NCBI GenBank assembly: GCA_001803795.1
Contig: MHEK01000105.1
Coordinates: 1-40,011, forward strand
Direction of reading: 5' to 3'
Source of the DNA: Nitrospirae bacterium RBG_16_64_22
GTDB lineage: Bacteria; Nitrospirota; RBG-16-64-22
Length of the DNA: 40,011 bases
Positions 7,171 to 16,713 of this stretch are shown here, piece after piece (positions within the stretch are counted from its first letter, which is position 1; the number at the start of each line of letters is the position of its first letter). The notes under the pieces were generated by a model, which saw only the letters and a list, made by a program, of their open reading frames with translations, did no database searches and was not told the origin of the DNA. The translations under genes were made by a program, and so were the position numbers.

Positions 7171-8838
7171 ATGCGTTCGGATGCAATTAAGAAAGGAATC
7201 GAGCGGGCGCCCCACCGGGGTCTTCTCAAGGCGTGCGGCGTGACCGACGCCGACATGGAGAAGCCGTTCATCGGCGTGGCCAACTCTTATATCGACATCG
7301 TCCCGGGGCACGTCCACCTTCAGGAATTCGGCCGGATCGTCAAGGACGAGATCCGCGCGGCCGGGGGGATGCCGTTCGAGTTCAACACGATCGGCGTCGA
7401 CGACGGGATCGCCATGGGGCACGCCGGCATGCACTACTCCCTGCCCTCCCGGGAGCTGATCGCCGACGCCGTCGAGACGGTGGCGAACGCCCACGCGCTG
7501 GACGGGCTCATCTTCATCACCAACTGCGACAAGATCGTTCCGGGGATGCTCATGGCGGCGATGCGCGTGAACGTCCCGTCGATCCTCGTGTCCGGGGGAG
7601 CGATGGCGGCGGGGCATCTCTCAAACGGCCGCGCGGTGGACCTCATCACGATCTTCGAAGGCGTGGGCGCGCGGATGGCGGGGAAGATCGGGGACGCCGA
7701 GCTCAAGGAGCTGGAGGACAAGGGGTGCCCCACGTGCGGCTCGTGCTCCGGCCTCTTCACGGCGAACTCGATGAACTGCCTGATGGAAGCCCTGGGAATC
7801 GCGCTCCCGGGGAACGGGACGATCCTGGCCGTCGATCCGAGGCGGAAGGACCTGGTCCGGCGCGCCGCGCGGCGGATCGTCGATCTCGTCCGCGACGGCG
7901 TCCGGCCGCGCGACATCGTTACCCGCGAGGCGATCGACAATGCGTTCGCCCTCGACATCGCCATGGGGGGGTCGACGAATACGGTCCTCCACACGATCGC
8001 CATCGCGCACGAGGCTGGGATCGAGTATCCCCTCCGCCGGATCAACGAGCTGGCCGAGAAGGTCCCTCATCTCTGCAAAGTCGCGCCCGCTTCCTCCTGG
8101 CACATGGAGGACGTGGACCGGGCCGGGGGGGTGTCGGCGATCCTAAAGGAGATCTCGCGGAAGAAGGACGTGCTTCGTCTCGACCAGCGGACCGTGACCG
8201 GGAAGACGCTGGGAGAGAACATCGCGGACGCGGGAATCCTCGATCCCGATGTCATCCGGCCGATCGAGAAAGCCCACTCTGAAAGAGGCGGGCTCGCAAT
8301 CCTGTTCGGCAGTCTTGCCCCCGAGGGATCGGTCGTCAAGACGGCCGCCGTCACTCCGGGGATGATGAAGTTCGAGGGGACGGCGGTCATCTTCGAATCG
8401 CAGGAAGAGGCGAACGCGGGAATCCTGGCCGGTAAGGTGAAGGCCGGAGACGTGGTGGTCATCCGCTACGAGGGGCCCAAGGGAGGCCCGGGTATGGTCG
8501 AGATGCTGGCTCCCACGGCGAACATCGTCGGGATGGGGCTTGGCGAGTCGGTCGCCCTCGTCACGGACGGACGGTTCTCCGGCGGCACGCGCGGCGCCTG
8601 CATCGGCCACGTTTCCCCCGAGGCGGCCGAGGGAGGGCCGATCGCCCTGCTCCGGAACGGCGACACGATCCGGATCGACCTCGAGCGGCGGACGCTCGAC
8701 GTGGACGTGAGCGAGGACGAATTGAACGCCCGGCGGGAGTACTGGAAGCCGCCCGCTCCGCGCGTCACTTCGGGCTGGCTCGCCCGCTACGCGAAGATGG
8801 TGACTTCAGGCTCGACGGGGGCGGTGCTGAAGGCGTAA
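7171..8838 (+). CDS. ilvD: Dihydroxy-acid dehydratase
   Basis: This 555-residue enzyme dehydrates 2,3-dihydroxy-acids in valine, leucine and isoleucine synthesis, using an iron-sulfur cluster. The family signature [14 protein letters not shown] occurs near residue 115, with the cluster-ligand segment [19 protein letters not shown] near residue 190. A near-C-terminal [11 protein letters not shown] and GHVSPEA complete the pattern, and the length is normal for the family. I use the ATG at 7171 with AGGAGG 4 bp upstream, not the TTG one codon earlier given by the track. No other branched-chain genes are adjacent. It converges on the histidine kinase gene with a 22-bp gap. Confidence 0.97.
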   Translation: MRSDAIKKGIERAPHRGLLKACGVTDADMEKPFIGVANSYIDIVPGHVHLQEFGRIVKDEIRAAGGMPFEFNTIGVDDGIAMGHAGMHYSLPSRELIADAVETVANAHALDGLIFITNCDKIVPGMLMAAMRVNVPSILVSGGAMAAGHLSNGRAVDLITIFEGVGARMAGKIGDAELKELEDKGCPTCGSCSGLFTANSMNCLMEALGIALPGNGTILAVDPRRKDLVRRAARRIVDLVRDGVRPRDIVTREAIDNAFALDIAMGGSTNTVLHTIAIAHEAGIEYPLRRINELAEKVPHLCKVAPASSWHMEDVDRAGGVSAILKEISRKKDVLRLDQRTVTGKTLGENIADAGILDPDVIRPIEKAHSERGGLAILFGSLAPEGSVVKTAAVTPGMMKFEGTAVIFESQEEANAGILAGKVKAGDVVVIRYEGPKGGPGMVEMLAPTANIVGMGLGESVALVTDGRFSGGTRGACIGHVSPEAAEGGPIALLRNGDTIRIDLERRTLDVDVSEDELNARREYWKPPAPRVTSGWLARYAKMVTSGSTGAVLKA

Positions 8839-8860
8839 CAACTGGACGGTTGAGATTCCC

Positions 8861-11044
8861 TCATTCCCGCGGAGTCTCGATCGCGAGATGTTCCCGGTCT
8901 TCCGGCCGCGCTTCCTCGGGGGGCGGCGGCATCCGGATGGGCAGCATGATGACGAACGTCGTCCCGCGTCCCGGCGTGCTCTCTACGTCAATCGTACCGG
9001 AGTGCTCCTGAATGAGGCGGTGGACGATGGAGAGGCCGAGCCCCGTCCCCTTCCGGTCTTTGTCCCTTGTCTTCGTCGTGTAGAACGGCGTGAATATCCG
9101 TTCGATCTGGTCGGGGCGTATTCCCTTTCCCGTGTCTGCGATGGTCAGGCGGGCGAAGGGGACGTTCTCCGACACGACGAGCCGCGTGGCGATCGTGATC
9201 CCTCCGCTTCCCTCGACGGCTTCGACGGCGTTCAGGATGAGATTGATCAAGACCTGCCGGATCTTGTCCTCGTCCATGGGGACATGGGGCAGGGACTCGT
9301 CAAGATCGGTCTGGAGTTCGATCGACCGTTCCCGGCACGTGGGCTTGAGAAGGACGACCACGCTCTCGATGATTGTGTTGAGCGGCTGTTTCCTGAGCCG
9401 CGGCGGCTTGGGCCTGCTCAGGTTGATCAGTTCCGTGATCAACCGTTCGATTCGCGCCATTTCCCGGATGGCGGCCTGGTAGTAGGTGCGGACGAAGTCC
9501 TCCTGGGTCCGGATCTGCGGCAGGAGCTGAAGAAACATCTTGATGCTCGTCAGGGGATTGCGGATCTCGTGCGACAATCCCGACACCACGTCTTCGATCC
9601 CCTTGAGCCGATCGATCCGCTCCAATTGTTTTTGGGCGTCCAAGTGGAACTCGTGGAGTCTTGCGTTCTCCATGGCGACCGCCGCCTGGGACGCGAGAGT
9701 CTCCAGATACTTCAGCTCGTCGGCCGTGTACGGCCGCCGGGACTCCTTCTGGCCGATGCCGCAGAATCCGATCAGCCGCCCGTTCTCCTTGTTTGAAGGC
9801 TCGCGGAACGCAAGGAGAAGGGCGAAATCGTCCGCCGCGAAAAGCTGCTCCACGGAACCGGCGGCCTCCTGAAGACGGAGTCCCGGCACCTCTTCGCGAA
9901 GGATGAGGGGGTTCGTTTTCAGGACCTGGCAGACGGCGTGTTCGGGCGAGATTCCTCCGTCCTTGGGCGAGAGACGGGCGGGAGGGTGGGCCGCGGACCG
10001 CCGGAGGTAGCCGGTTGAGTCCTCGACGAACAGCACGCACGACTTCGCGCCCGTGGCTGTCGCGATCGTGGCGGCGAGCTTCTGGCCGATCTCCCTCAGG
10101 TCGAGCATCTGGACGACGGCGCGCGCGAGCTCCGCCAGGGATTGCGTCACCTCGTGGCTCGAGGCGAAGAAGGACCTCGAAACGGCCGACTCGATCCGCG
10201 CCTTGAGGCGGTAGAAGGCCACGGCGATGAGCCCGAACGCCGCCAGAAGGATGGCCGAGAAGCCGGGGTCGATTGCGCCGAAGAAGCGTTTCTGCGCGAA
10301 CAGCGCGATACCGAAGAGCGGGAGAAGGACAAGAAGGAGCGTGACGCCGTACGCAAGCCCCCTCTTCATGATTGTGTGAACGTCCAGAAGGCGGTATCTG
10401 ATCAAGATGTAGCCGTTTGCGGCCGTTACGAGTGGAACGAGGATGTTTCCGTACGGGAGAATGGATATATCGTACCAGAGTGGGAAGTTTGTGCTTCCGC
10501 CGATGTACCCCACGACTGTTGAAATCAGAATGTACTCCAGTTGAGTTCTTCCGATACCAGTGGTTTCCCTTCTTCGCTTGAACATCATGGCCGTCGATAG
10601 GGCCAAGTATGCGAAGAAGTAGGCGAGGTAGAACGGAAAGGCAACTCCAGGCGTCGGCCAGTAGGGGGTGACAGGAGTCTGGTGCGTACCTTGAATGAAG
10701 AAACCGGTCGGATCGAGAAGCAAGAAGAAAACCCCCAGGGAATAACCCGAGGCGAGTAGTTTCGCGTGGTGCTTCGGACGTCCAAAGAGGGTGGTAACGT
10801 GATGATAGTGGAGAACCGGGATCATGGTAGCCCCGGCCATCATCAACCTGGCAAAGAGAAGGGCCTGCGGAACGCTGTCGGCCGTTAGCCAGAGAAAATA
10901 GAAACCGCTCCAGAAAGAAAGACTGACGCAGTAGGCGGCGTACGTACGGTGTCTTGGGTCTTCCGGCTTCTGGGCGAGGACAAATATTCCGAGGAACGTA
11001 TTGATGACCGCAATGACGAGAGCGGTGACTGCAAAGAAGCTCAT
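8861..11044 (-). CDS. Membrane histidine kinase with N-terminal multi-TM region and GAF-like domain
   Basis: This 727-residue sensor kinase begins with a hydrophobic region of about seven or more membrane helices (residues 1-275, histidine kinase N-terminal 7TM type). A GAF-like domain follows (about 300-460), then a HisKA domain with H-box SHEIRNPLTS (His492) and an ATPase domain with N-box NLILNAVEAV (Asn605), G1 DTGKG at 637 and G2 GTGLGLS at 666. All catalytic boxes are intact. It starts 4 bp after the stop of the PilZ-hydrolase-methyltransferase gene, so the pair is almost certainly one transcript. No response regulator lies in the window, so its target is unknown. The likely stimulus is membrane or cytoplasmic and sensed by the TM or GAF parts. 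Confidence 0.93.
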   Translation of the reverse strand: MSFFAVTALVIAVINTFLGIFVLAQKPEDPRHRTYAAYCVSLSFWSGFYFLWLTADSVPQALLFARLMMAGATMIPVLHYHHVTTLFGRPKHHAKLLASGYSLGVFFLLLDPTGFFIQGTHQTPVTPYWPTPGVAFPFYLAYFFAYLALSTAMMFKRRRETTGIGRTQLEYILISTVVGYIGGSTNFPLWYDISILPYGNILVPLVTAANGYILIRYRLLDVHTIMKRGLAYGVTLLLVLLPLFGIALFAQKRFFGAIDPGFSAILLAAFGLIAVAFYRLKARIESAVSRSFFASSHEVTQSLAELARAVVQMLDLREIGQKLAATIATATGAKSCVLFVEDSTGYLRRSAAHPPARLSPKDGGISPEHAVCQVLKTNPLILREEVPGLRLQEAAGSVEQLFAADDFALLLAFREPSNKENGRLIGFCGIGQKESRRPYTADELKYLETLASQAAVAMENARLHEFHLDAQKQLERIDRLKGIEDVVSGLSHEIRNPLTSIKMFLQLLPQIRTQEDFVRTYYQAAIREMARIERLITELINLSRPKPPRLRKQPLNTIIESVVVLLKPTCRERSIELQTDLDESLPHVPMDEDKIRQVLINLILNAVEAVEGSGGITIATRLVVSENVPFARLTIADTGKGIRPDQIERIFTPFYTTKTRDKDRKGTGLGLSIVHRLIQEHSGTIDVESTPGRGTTFVIMLPIRMPPPPEEARPEDREHLAIETPRE

Positions 11045-11048
11045 GATT

Positions 11049-13067
11049 TCAGGCCTTCACGGCGGCAATGAGGATGGCTTGATTTCCGAAGGAGATCCTC
11101 GATGACAAGGGGACCGCTCCCGACGCTTCGAGCAGAGCTTCCAACTCAAGTTGGGAGAAGAAGCGGTAGAGGCCATGGGTTTCCTTGACGGCGATTCCTC
11201 CGGCGTTGTTCAGCAGTGTTCGCGCCTGGTCGATCTGTTCGTGACTCCGGGCTTTCTCCGCGACATTCCGGTATATCTGGGAGCAGTCCGCCATCGGTTT
11301 CAACGTGCTGATCACCATCCGCCCCTCGGGCTTGAGGACTCTGACGAATTCCCTCAGCAGGCCGAGCGGATCATTGAGATACGAGAGCACGAGATTGCAG
11401 ACGATCTGATCGGCCGTGCCGGAGCGGAGCGGGAGAGATGCGTCAAGGTTGCCTTGGATGAATGTGTAAGAACCCGGCGCCGCTTCTCCAGCCGGTCTGC
11501 GCATTGGCTCCAGGGTCTTGCTCGTGTTCATGGCCGTCAGGAGGGCCTCGTGCACGAAATCGATTCCGACGTAAAGAGAAAGAGGGCGTCTCCCTGAGAG
11601 GAAGAAAAAGGCAAGATTGCCCGAGCCGCATCCGGCGTCCAGGAGGATCATAGGTCCTGCGGAGGGGCCGATCATTTCGACGACGTCGCTTGCCAACTGT
11701 TGATAGTCTTCGACTTGCCGGATAAGCGTGAAATCGGATAGATAGGACCTCCAGAATTCTCTCTCGTCTTCCATTCTCTTGTCCATGTGCAATCTCATCC
11801 GGTCCTTTTCGATCCTTCGCTGTGTTACAACTTCCCGCAATGACGGTGATTGAAAAGCGAGAGGGACGGATGGGAGCAGGCTTCGATGTGTTTGCTCAAC
11901 CAGATGTTGAAAGGCAGCGGAAAGGTCCTTCGGATTCTCCTCCAGCCTGTGCATGGACTGATCCAGCAGATACAGAGTCTTGCATTCCGAAGAAATGCTC
12001 TCCAGGGCCAACTTGACCGCATCGAGAGAGACCCATGTATCTCTCAACCCTGCAATGACATGCACGGGGACCTGGGTCGACCGGCTGTCTTCGAGCGTTG
12101 CTTGTAGATTGTGGAAATTGAAGGCGACGGAATTGCCCAGAAAATGGTCGGCTTTTATCGAGTGCCCAAGCACGTTCATGGTTCCGTAGTCATGTCCCCT
12201 CAGGTGGCGATCGACGAGATCTTCCAAGTGGACTGCCGTGAGCGTGGCTTGCAGGTCCACGACGGGTACGAGCAGAGCCAGCGCCCGGATGCGGGGGTCG
12301 CAGCTTGCGGCCTTGAGGGCGGACCGGGCGCCGAGGCTCGCCGCGCAGACGACGATCGGGTACGCCTGGAAGGAGTTCTCGACGTAGTCGAGGGCGGCGT
12401 GGAGGTCCTCCTCGTGCTGGGAGAGGGTGAAGTCGAGGATGCTCCCGTCGCTTTCCCCGACGCTGTCGGTCGTGTCGTACCGGAGGATGTGGAAGCCGTT
12501 CGCGGCGAATGTGTAGGCCGGAAGAAGGGCGGTCGTCTTGTGCTCTCCGTACGCGGGAGGCATGACGACGAACGGCGTGTCGGGCTTGTACATTTCCCCG
12601 ACCGGATGGTCGTAGAACGCGACGATCCTCTTGCCCCGCCGGTTCGCGAACGAGATCAGATCGCTCTGAATGGTCGTCGGGACCTTCCGCCCGCCGATCC
12701 GGCTCCTGTCGAGAAGAAGGTCCGCGAGATGTCGCCGGAGTCTTGTCTTTTCGGGCCCGTCTTCGCCCGCGAACGAAAACCCGTAGCGGCAGGAATTCGT
12801 CTTGGGATCGCGGGCGGACCAGCAAAGCCGGCCGGGAAGCGCGATCCCGTCGTTCCCCGGAATCTTCAGGACGAGGACGCAGTCGGCGAGGTCGACGGGG
12901 GACGAGCACGCGAGGCCGATTCCCCGGTCGCTCACGTCGATCGACGTGCAGGATTGGGGGAGCGGGCGAGGGCGGCCCGGATCCGAGGGAGGCTCAATAG
13001 CGACGGGGACGGACAAGAGAAGGCGCGTGGAAAAGCGCTTCTCTTTTACCCGATTGAGGACGGACAT
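11049..13067 (-). CDS. Three-domain fusion: PilZ, LuxD-like alpha/beta hydrolase, SAM methyltransferase
   Basis: This 672-residue protein has three parts. Residues 1-120 fit a PilZ domain with both c-di-GMP motifs, RxxxR at 11-15 (RFSTR) and DxSxxG at 44-49 (DVSDRG). Residues 125-400 resemble LuxD, the acyl-ACP thioesterase of luminous bacteria. The apparent nucleophile is Ser244 (CAASLGAR), with Asp343 (GLRDTW) and His373 (SMHRLEENP); the 99 and 30 residue spacings are close to those of the LuxD triad as I recall it. Residues 455-672 are a class I methyltransferase with motif I LLDAGCGSGN near 475. A charged helical linker joins the last two parts. The family matches are by eye. I infer a c-di-GMP-controlled enzyme acting on an acyl substrate; no luxA, luxB, luxC or luxE is nearby. 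Confidence 0.85.
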   Translation of the reverse strand: MSVLNRVKEKRFSTRLLLSVPVAIEPPSDPGRPRPLPQSCTSIDVSDRGIGLACSSPVDLADCVLVLKIPGNDGIALPGRLCWSARDPKTNSCRYGFSFAGEDGPEKTRLRRHLADLLLDRSRIGGRKVPTTIQSDLISFANRRGKRIVAFYDHPVGEMYKPDTPFVVMPPAYGEHKTTALLPAYTFAANGFHILRYDTTDSVGESDGSILDFTLSQHEEDLHAALDYVENSFQAYPIVVCAASLGARSALKAASCDPRIRALALLVPVVDLQATLTAVHLEDLVDRHLRGHDYGTMNVLGHSIKADHFLGNSVAFNFHNLQATLEDSRSTQVPVHVIAGLRDTWVSLDAVKLALESISSECKTLYLLDQSMHRLEENPKDLSAAFQHLVEQTHRSLLPSVPLAFQSPSLREVVTQRRIEKDRMRLHMDKRMEDEREFWRSYLSDFTLIRQVEDYQQLASDVVEMIGPSAGPMILLDAGCGSGNLAFFFLSGRRPLSLYVGIDFVHEALLTAMNTSKTLEPMRRPAGEAAPGSYTFIQGNLDASLPLRSGTADQIVCNLVLSYLNDPLGLLREFVRVLKPEGRMVISTLKPMADCSQIYRNVAEKARSHEQIDQARTLLNNAGGIAVKETHGLYRFFSQLELEALLEASGAVPLSSRISFGNQAILIAAVKA

Positions 13068-13165
13068 TCCCGATCCATCCCTTCCTTGGCCGAAGGAACT
13101 TCCGATGGTCCAGCGCTCTTCCAGGTCCTGGATGGGCCGGGAGACCGCTGGATCACCAAGACAAG

Positions 13166-13198
13166 CCTATTCAAACGGGTGAAACCTTGTCAACCCGT
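13166..13198 (-). promoter_or_regulatory. Possible promoter and operator for the fusion-kinase operon
   Basis: Reading the minus strand, a consensus TTGACA lies at 13193-13188, followed after 16 bp by a weak AATAGG. The -35 is embedded in a perfect 6-bp inverted repeat, acgggt (13175-13180) and acccgt (13193-13198), spaced by 12 bp, which could bind a regulator. The site is about 100 bp upstream of the start codon. The -10 box is poor. Confidence 0.35.
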
Positions 13199-13238
13199 AT
13201 TTCAACCGAACGTTTCTCCCGCGGACCCGTCGATCCGC

Positions 13239-13814
13239 CTACCCAGGTCCCTTGACCCACCAATCGCTCTTGTCCTTGAACCACCAGAGGGAGGAGTCCG
13301 TCTCCAGGATCGTCTCGGCTAATGCACGGGCCTGGTCGGTGAGAAGGCGCTTCATGGAGAAAGCGAGCCACTCGTCGGCGTACTTGTTTCCCAGGTCCTT
13401 GTACTCCTTGAGGGCCAGGATCATCTCGATCTGGTCCGCGTCATGGGCGAGGCGGGCCTCGGTCGTCTCCCCGGCGTTGTATTCCGCGATGAGAGACTTG
13501 ATCTCTCCGCCGAAGGGGAGCGTTTCGGCGAGGTCGGCAACCGCTTTTTCCTCGTTGGGCACGACGTACTTTTTGTTGACGTAGTTGAGGTCGCCCGTCC
13601 GGGCTTCCGGGAGGTCGTGGAAGAGGCAGAGCTGGACGAGGCGGTCCACGTTCGCGCCGGGCGTGATCTTGCCAAGAACGTACCCGATGCAGGTGGTCCG
13701 AAACGAGTGCTCGGCGACGGATTCGGCCCCGGAGCCCAGGAACTGGAACCCCGACCGGGGGGTCCGTTTGAGCATTCCCGCTTCGAATAGGAAATTGGCC
13801 AAGTTTTCCATCAT
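13239..13814 (-). CDS. HD-domain hydrolase (YfbR/5'-nucleotidase-like)
   Basis: This protein of about 191 residues belongs to the HD superfamily of metal-dependent phosphohydrolases. It shows the family opening NFLFEAGMLKRTPRSGFQFL, then the metal-binding His in SVAEHSFR, the HD pair in CLFHDLPEARTGD and the final Asp in LAHDADQIE. The likely substrates are nucleotides such as deoxynucleoside monophosphates, as for YfbR, but this is family knowledge only. I place the start at the ATG-ATG pair (13814), which matches the usual N-terminus. The track uses a TTG four codons upstream, which has a GGGGTAG-like ribosome site and remains possible. It lies upstream of the PilZ fusion gene on the same strand, 171 bp away, with its own promoter likely. 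Confidence 0.87.
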   Translation of the reverse strand: MMENLANFLFEAGMLKRTPRSGFQFLGSGAESVAEHSFRTTCIGYVLGKITPGANVDRLVQLCLFHDLPEARTGDLNYVNKKYVVPNEEKAVADLAETLPFGGEIKSLIAEYNAGETTEARLAHDADQIEMILALKEYKDLGNKYADEWLAFSMKRLLTDQARALAETILETDSSLWWFKDKSDWWVKGPG

Positions 13815-13957
13815 CTTGGAAGCCAATACTACCCCGATGAAGACCCGAAGTCAGCCGAATAGATAGAGCGATCCCATAAGAGAAATCAATCCGCCGATTG
13901 GCTATGCAAATCGCGTGCTTTCGTTGTGAAACCCCCCTCTTTTTCATTGACCCGGGC

Positions 13958-13982
13958 GCCCCAACGTGGTATTCGTTGGGGC
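13958..13982. other. Strong hairpin in a 397-bp gap without a gene
   Basis: Between the HD gene and rdgB (13815-14211) I see no convincing gene. The clearest structure is gccccaacg-tggtatt-cgttggggc, a perfect 9-bp stem with a 7-base loop. A second small dyad, gcatgc-acg-gcatgc, lies at 14039-14053. No T-run follows either, so neither is a standard terminator. The 129-residue ORF across this gap has no family features. Confidence 0.45.
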
Positions 13983-14211
13983 CGCGAGAAAGGTTCCCCC
14001 CTCGCTTCCGCTCGGGCGTCTCGGTTCAACTATACATGGCATGCACGGCATGCTGTCCTGACGGCTCGTCTTCCGCGGTTGCGGTCCGCTTCCATCGGCG
14101 AGAGCAGGCGCCTTTCGGGGAAGCGTCGCTTGCGCGCACGGGGCCGGGGGAATGGGGAGAGTCTTGTTTCCGTCCCGTTCTTCGCGTAGTTCTTTTTCTT
14201 AGAGGTCGAGT

Positions 14212-14850
14212 CTGGAGATTGTCCTCGCCACGAGGAACCGAAAGAAAGTCGAAGAATTCGGCAGGATCCTGGCGCAGAGCGGGCTGACGCTTCGCTCTCT
14301 CGACGAATTTCCGGACTGCCCGGAGGTCGTCGAGGACCAAGCGACCTTCGAAGGAAACGCGGTCAAGAAGGCGCGGATCGTGTCCGCGCGAACGGGACTG
14401 CCCGCCGTCGCGGACGATTCGGGGCTCGAAGTGGACGCCCTGGGCGGCGCGCCGGGCGTTTTCTCGGCCCGCTGGGCCGGTCCTGGCGCGGATGATCGGA
14501 AGAACCGCGAGAAGCTTCTCTCAGAGTTGAGGAGCGTCCCCGCCGGCCGCCGTGCCGCAAGGTTCGTTTGCTGTATCGCCCTGGTTTTTCCGGGATGGCC
14601 GGATGGCAAGGCCGAGACCTTCTTCGGCCGGGTCGAGGGAACGATCGGATTCGAGCCCAAGGGCGCGAACGGATTCGGGTACGATCCTGTTTTCATTCCG
14701 GACGGGCCGGACGGGCCAAGTGGGCACGCCCGGACCTTCGCGGAAATGACCGGGGAAGAGAAAGACGCCCTGAGCCACCGCGGGCGGGCGCTGAGGTCGC
14801 TCAAGAATTATCTGGCGGGCAGGGTCGGTTCCCCGGCGCACAGCCGCTGA
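14212..14850 (+). CDS. rdgB: XTP/dITP pyrophosphatase with a probable CTG start
   Basis: This is the HAM1/RdgB family enzyme that hydrolyses non-canonical purine triphosphates (ITP, dITP, XTP) to monophosphates, cleaning the nucleotide pool. The reading frame opens as [16 protein letters not shown], the classic N-terminal substrate-binding motif, normally preceded by Met. The catalytic [11 protein letters not shown] and the GFGYDPVF motif follow, and [10 protein letters not shown] closes the family pattern. No ATG, GTG or TTG exists between the upstream TAG (14200-14202) and this motif; the position of the initiator is a CTG with AGAGG 6 bp before it. The track's ATG at 14380 would delete 56 residues including the first motif. 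With the CTG start the length is 212 residues, normal for the family. Confidence 0.9.
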   Translation: MEIVLATRNRKKVEEFGRILAQSGLTLRSLDEFPDCPEVVEDQATFEGNAVKKARIVSARTGLPAVADDSGLEVDALGGAPGVFSARWAGPGADDRKNREKLLSELRSVPAGRRAARFVCCIALVFPGWPDGKAETFFGRVEGTIGFEPKGANGFGYDPVFIPDGPDGPSGHARTFAEMTGEEKDALSHRGRALRSLKNYLAGRVGSPAHSR

Positions 14851-14876
14851 CCTGGTCCCGGGCTTCGCTGACCGGT

Positions 14877-14894
14877 CCGCCGCGAGCGCGGCGG
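14877..14894. other. GC hairpin upstream of sat
   Basis: The sequence ccgccgcg-ag-cgcggcgg is a perfect 8-bp dyad (in practice a 7-bp stem with a 4-base loop), located 27 bp before the sat start codon and just ahead of its ribosome site. It has no T-run. It could mark the end of rdgB transcription or stabilise the sat mRNA; neither is shown. Confidence 0.35.
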
Positions 14895-14920
14895 CCCACG
14901 CACCAAACAGGGAGGAAACA

Positions 14921-16138
14921 ATGTCGAGACTGGTTCCGCCTCACGGCAGTGACAAACTCAAGCCCTTGCTTCTCTCGGGCGCCGAGCTGAAGGGGGAGCG
15001 GGAGCGGGCCAAGTCGCTCGCCCAGGTCAAGATGACGTCCCGCGAGACGGCCGACCTCATCATGATGGGGATCGGCGCCTTGACACCTCTCGACGGTTTC
15101 ATGGGATACGACGATTGGAAGGGCGTCTGCGACGACTACAAGACGGCAAAGGGCCTCTTCTGGCCGATCCCCTTCACGCTCTCCACGACGGAGGGGCAGG
15201 CGAAGAGCCTCAAGAAGGGCGACGACGTCGCCCTCGTGGACGAGGAGTCGGGCGAGACGATGGGGATCCTCAAAGTGCGCGAGACGTACAAGATCGACAA
15301 GGCCCACGAGTGCAAGCAGATTTTCCGGACGAACGACCCCGCCCACCCAGGCGTCACTCTCGTCATGAAGCAGGAAGAGGTGAACGTCGCCGGATCCGTC
15401 AAGGTCCTCTCCGAGGGGCACTTCCCCGAGACCTACCCCGGCATCTACATGCGCCCCGCCGAGACGCGGGCCCTCTTCGAGGAGAAGGGGTGGAGCCAGG
15501 TGGCGGCGTTCCAGACGCGGAACCCGATGCACCGCTCCCACGAGCACCTGGTCAAGATCGCCATCGAGACGCTGGACGGCGTCCTCATCCACCAGATTCT
15601 GGGCAAGCTCAAGCCGGGAGACATTCCCGCTGACGTCCGCTCGCGGGCCATCAACAAGCTCGTGGAGGACTATTTCGTCAAGGACACTTGCGTCGTGTCC
15701 GGATACCCGATGGACATGCGCTATGCCGGGCCCCGGGAGGCGCTCCTCCACGCTCTGTTCCGCCAGAACTTCGGATGTTCCCACCTCATCATCGGCCGCG
15801 ATCACGCCGGCGTGGGCGACTACTACGGCCCGTTCGACGCCCAGAAGATTTTCGACGAGATCCCCCGGCACTCCCTGGAGATCCAGCCGCTCAAAATCGA
15901 CTGGACCTTCTTCTGCTACAAGTGCGACGGCATGGCCTCGATGAAGACCTGCCCGCACGGCAAGGACGACCGGGTCCTCCTCTCCGGGACCAAGCTTCGG
16001 AAGATGATGTCGGAGGGGGAGGCGGTTCCGCCCGAGTTCAGCCGGCCCGAGGTCGTCGAGATCCTGAAGGCGTACTATGATTCTCTCGAGGAGAAGGTCG
16101 AGATCAAGCTTCACAAGCACACACAAGCCGGCGCCTAG
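14921..16138 (+). CDS. sat: Dissimilatory sulfate adenylyltransferase (ATP sulfurylase)
   Basis: This 405-residue cytoplasmic enzyme converts sulfate and ATP to adenosine 5'-phosphosulfate and PPi, or the reverse. The substrate-binding motif [11 protein letters not shown] lies near residue 198, [12 protein letters not shown] near 292 and the C-terminal GTKLRKMM near 360. A cysteine pair, [16 protein letters not shown], marks the zinc-containing form common in sulfur bacteria and archaea. A strong ribosome site (GGGAGGAAAC) precedes the ATG. It is followed by aprB and aprA on the same strand, which places it in dissimilatory rather than assimilatory metabolism. No fused APS kinase domain is present. 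Confidence 0.97.
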   Translation: MSRLVPPHGSDKLKPLLLSGAELKGERERAKSLAQVKMTSRETADLIMMGIGALTPLDGFMGYDDWKGVCDDYKTAKGLFWPIPFTLSTTEGQAKSLKKGDDVALVDEESGETMGILKVRETYKIDKAHECKQIFRTNDPAHPGVTLVMKQEEVNVAGSVKVLSEGHFPETYPGIYMRPAETRALFEEKGWSQVAAFQTRNPMHRSHEHLVKIAIETLDGVLIHQILGKLKPGDIPADVRSRAINKLVEDYFVKDTCVVSGYPMDMRYAGPREALLHALFRQNFGCSHLIIGRDHAGVGDYYGPFDAQKIFDEIPRHSLEIQPLKIDWTFFCYKCDGMASMKTCPHGKDDRVLLSGTKLRKMMSEGEAVPPEFSRPEVVEILKAYYDSLEEKVEIKLHKHTQAGA

Positions 16139-16260
16139 GCGGGCACGGCGCGAAATCGTCCGTCTGTCAGGAAGGGAGGTGACGGGAAGCCCGATCGGCT
16201 GTTTCTAAACGCCCCGGCGGCGGATGGCCAGCGCTGGGAATTCTTAAGAAGGAGGAAACC

Positions 16261-16695
16261 ATGCCAAGTTTTGTGTACACGGAGAAGTGCGACGGGTGCA
16301 AGGGGCAGGACAAGACGGCCTGCATGTACATCTGCCCGCACGACCTGATGATGCTCGACAAGGGAAAGATGAAGGCGTACAACCAGGAGCCCGAGCAGTG
16401 CTGGGAGTGCTACTCCTGCGTGAAGATCTGCCCCCAGCAGGCGATCGAGGTCCGGGCCTACGCCGATATCGTCCCGATGGGCGGGGCCGTGATTCCTCTT
16501 CGCGGGTCCGACTCCATCATGTGGACCGTCAAGTTCCGCAACGGCCAGGTCAAGCGGTTCAAGTTCCCCACGCGGACCACGGCCGAAGGCTCCGTCGATC
16601 CCTACAAGGGAAAGCCCGAGCCCAAGCTCGAAGACCTGACGAAGCCCGGTTTCTTCACGCACGCGGGCCAGACGCTCCCCACCCTCAAGAAGTAG
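16261..16695 (+). CDS. aprB: Adenylylsulfate reductase beta subunit
   Basis: This 144-residue iron-sulfur subunit of APS reductase carries two [4Fe-4S] clusters that bring electrons to the flavin in AprA. Cluster motifs are CDGCKGQDKTACMYICPHDL near residue 10 and CWECYSCVKICPQQAIEVR near residue 46; the inserted loop in the first motif is typical of AprB. The C-terminal tail, which wraps around AprA in known structures, is present. GAAGGAGGAAACC gives a strong ribosome site. It is followed 18 bp later by aprA. The 122-bp gap before it, after sat, has no gene. Confidence 0.97.
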   Translation: MPSFVYTEKCDGCKGQDKTACMYICPHDLMMLDKGKMKAYNQEPEQCWECYSCVKICPQQAIEVRAYADIVPMGGAVIPLRGSDSIMWTVKFRNGQVKRFKFPTRTTAEGSVDPYKGKPEPKLEDLTKPGFFTHAGQTLPTLKK

Positions 16696-16713
16696 GCGAG
16701 AAGGAGGAATATC

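Noticed and set aside
11049-13067. A bioluminescence (lux) operon
   Set aside because: Only a LuxD-like domain is present, fused to other domains; no luciferase, LuxC or LuxE genes are seen.
13898-14287. 129-residue ORF before rdgB
   Set aside because: No family features, and its end overlaps the conserved rdgB N-terminus in another frame.
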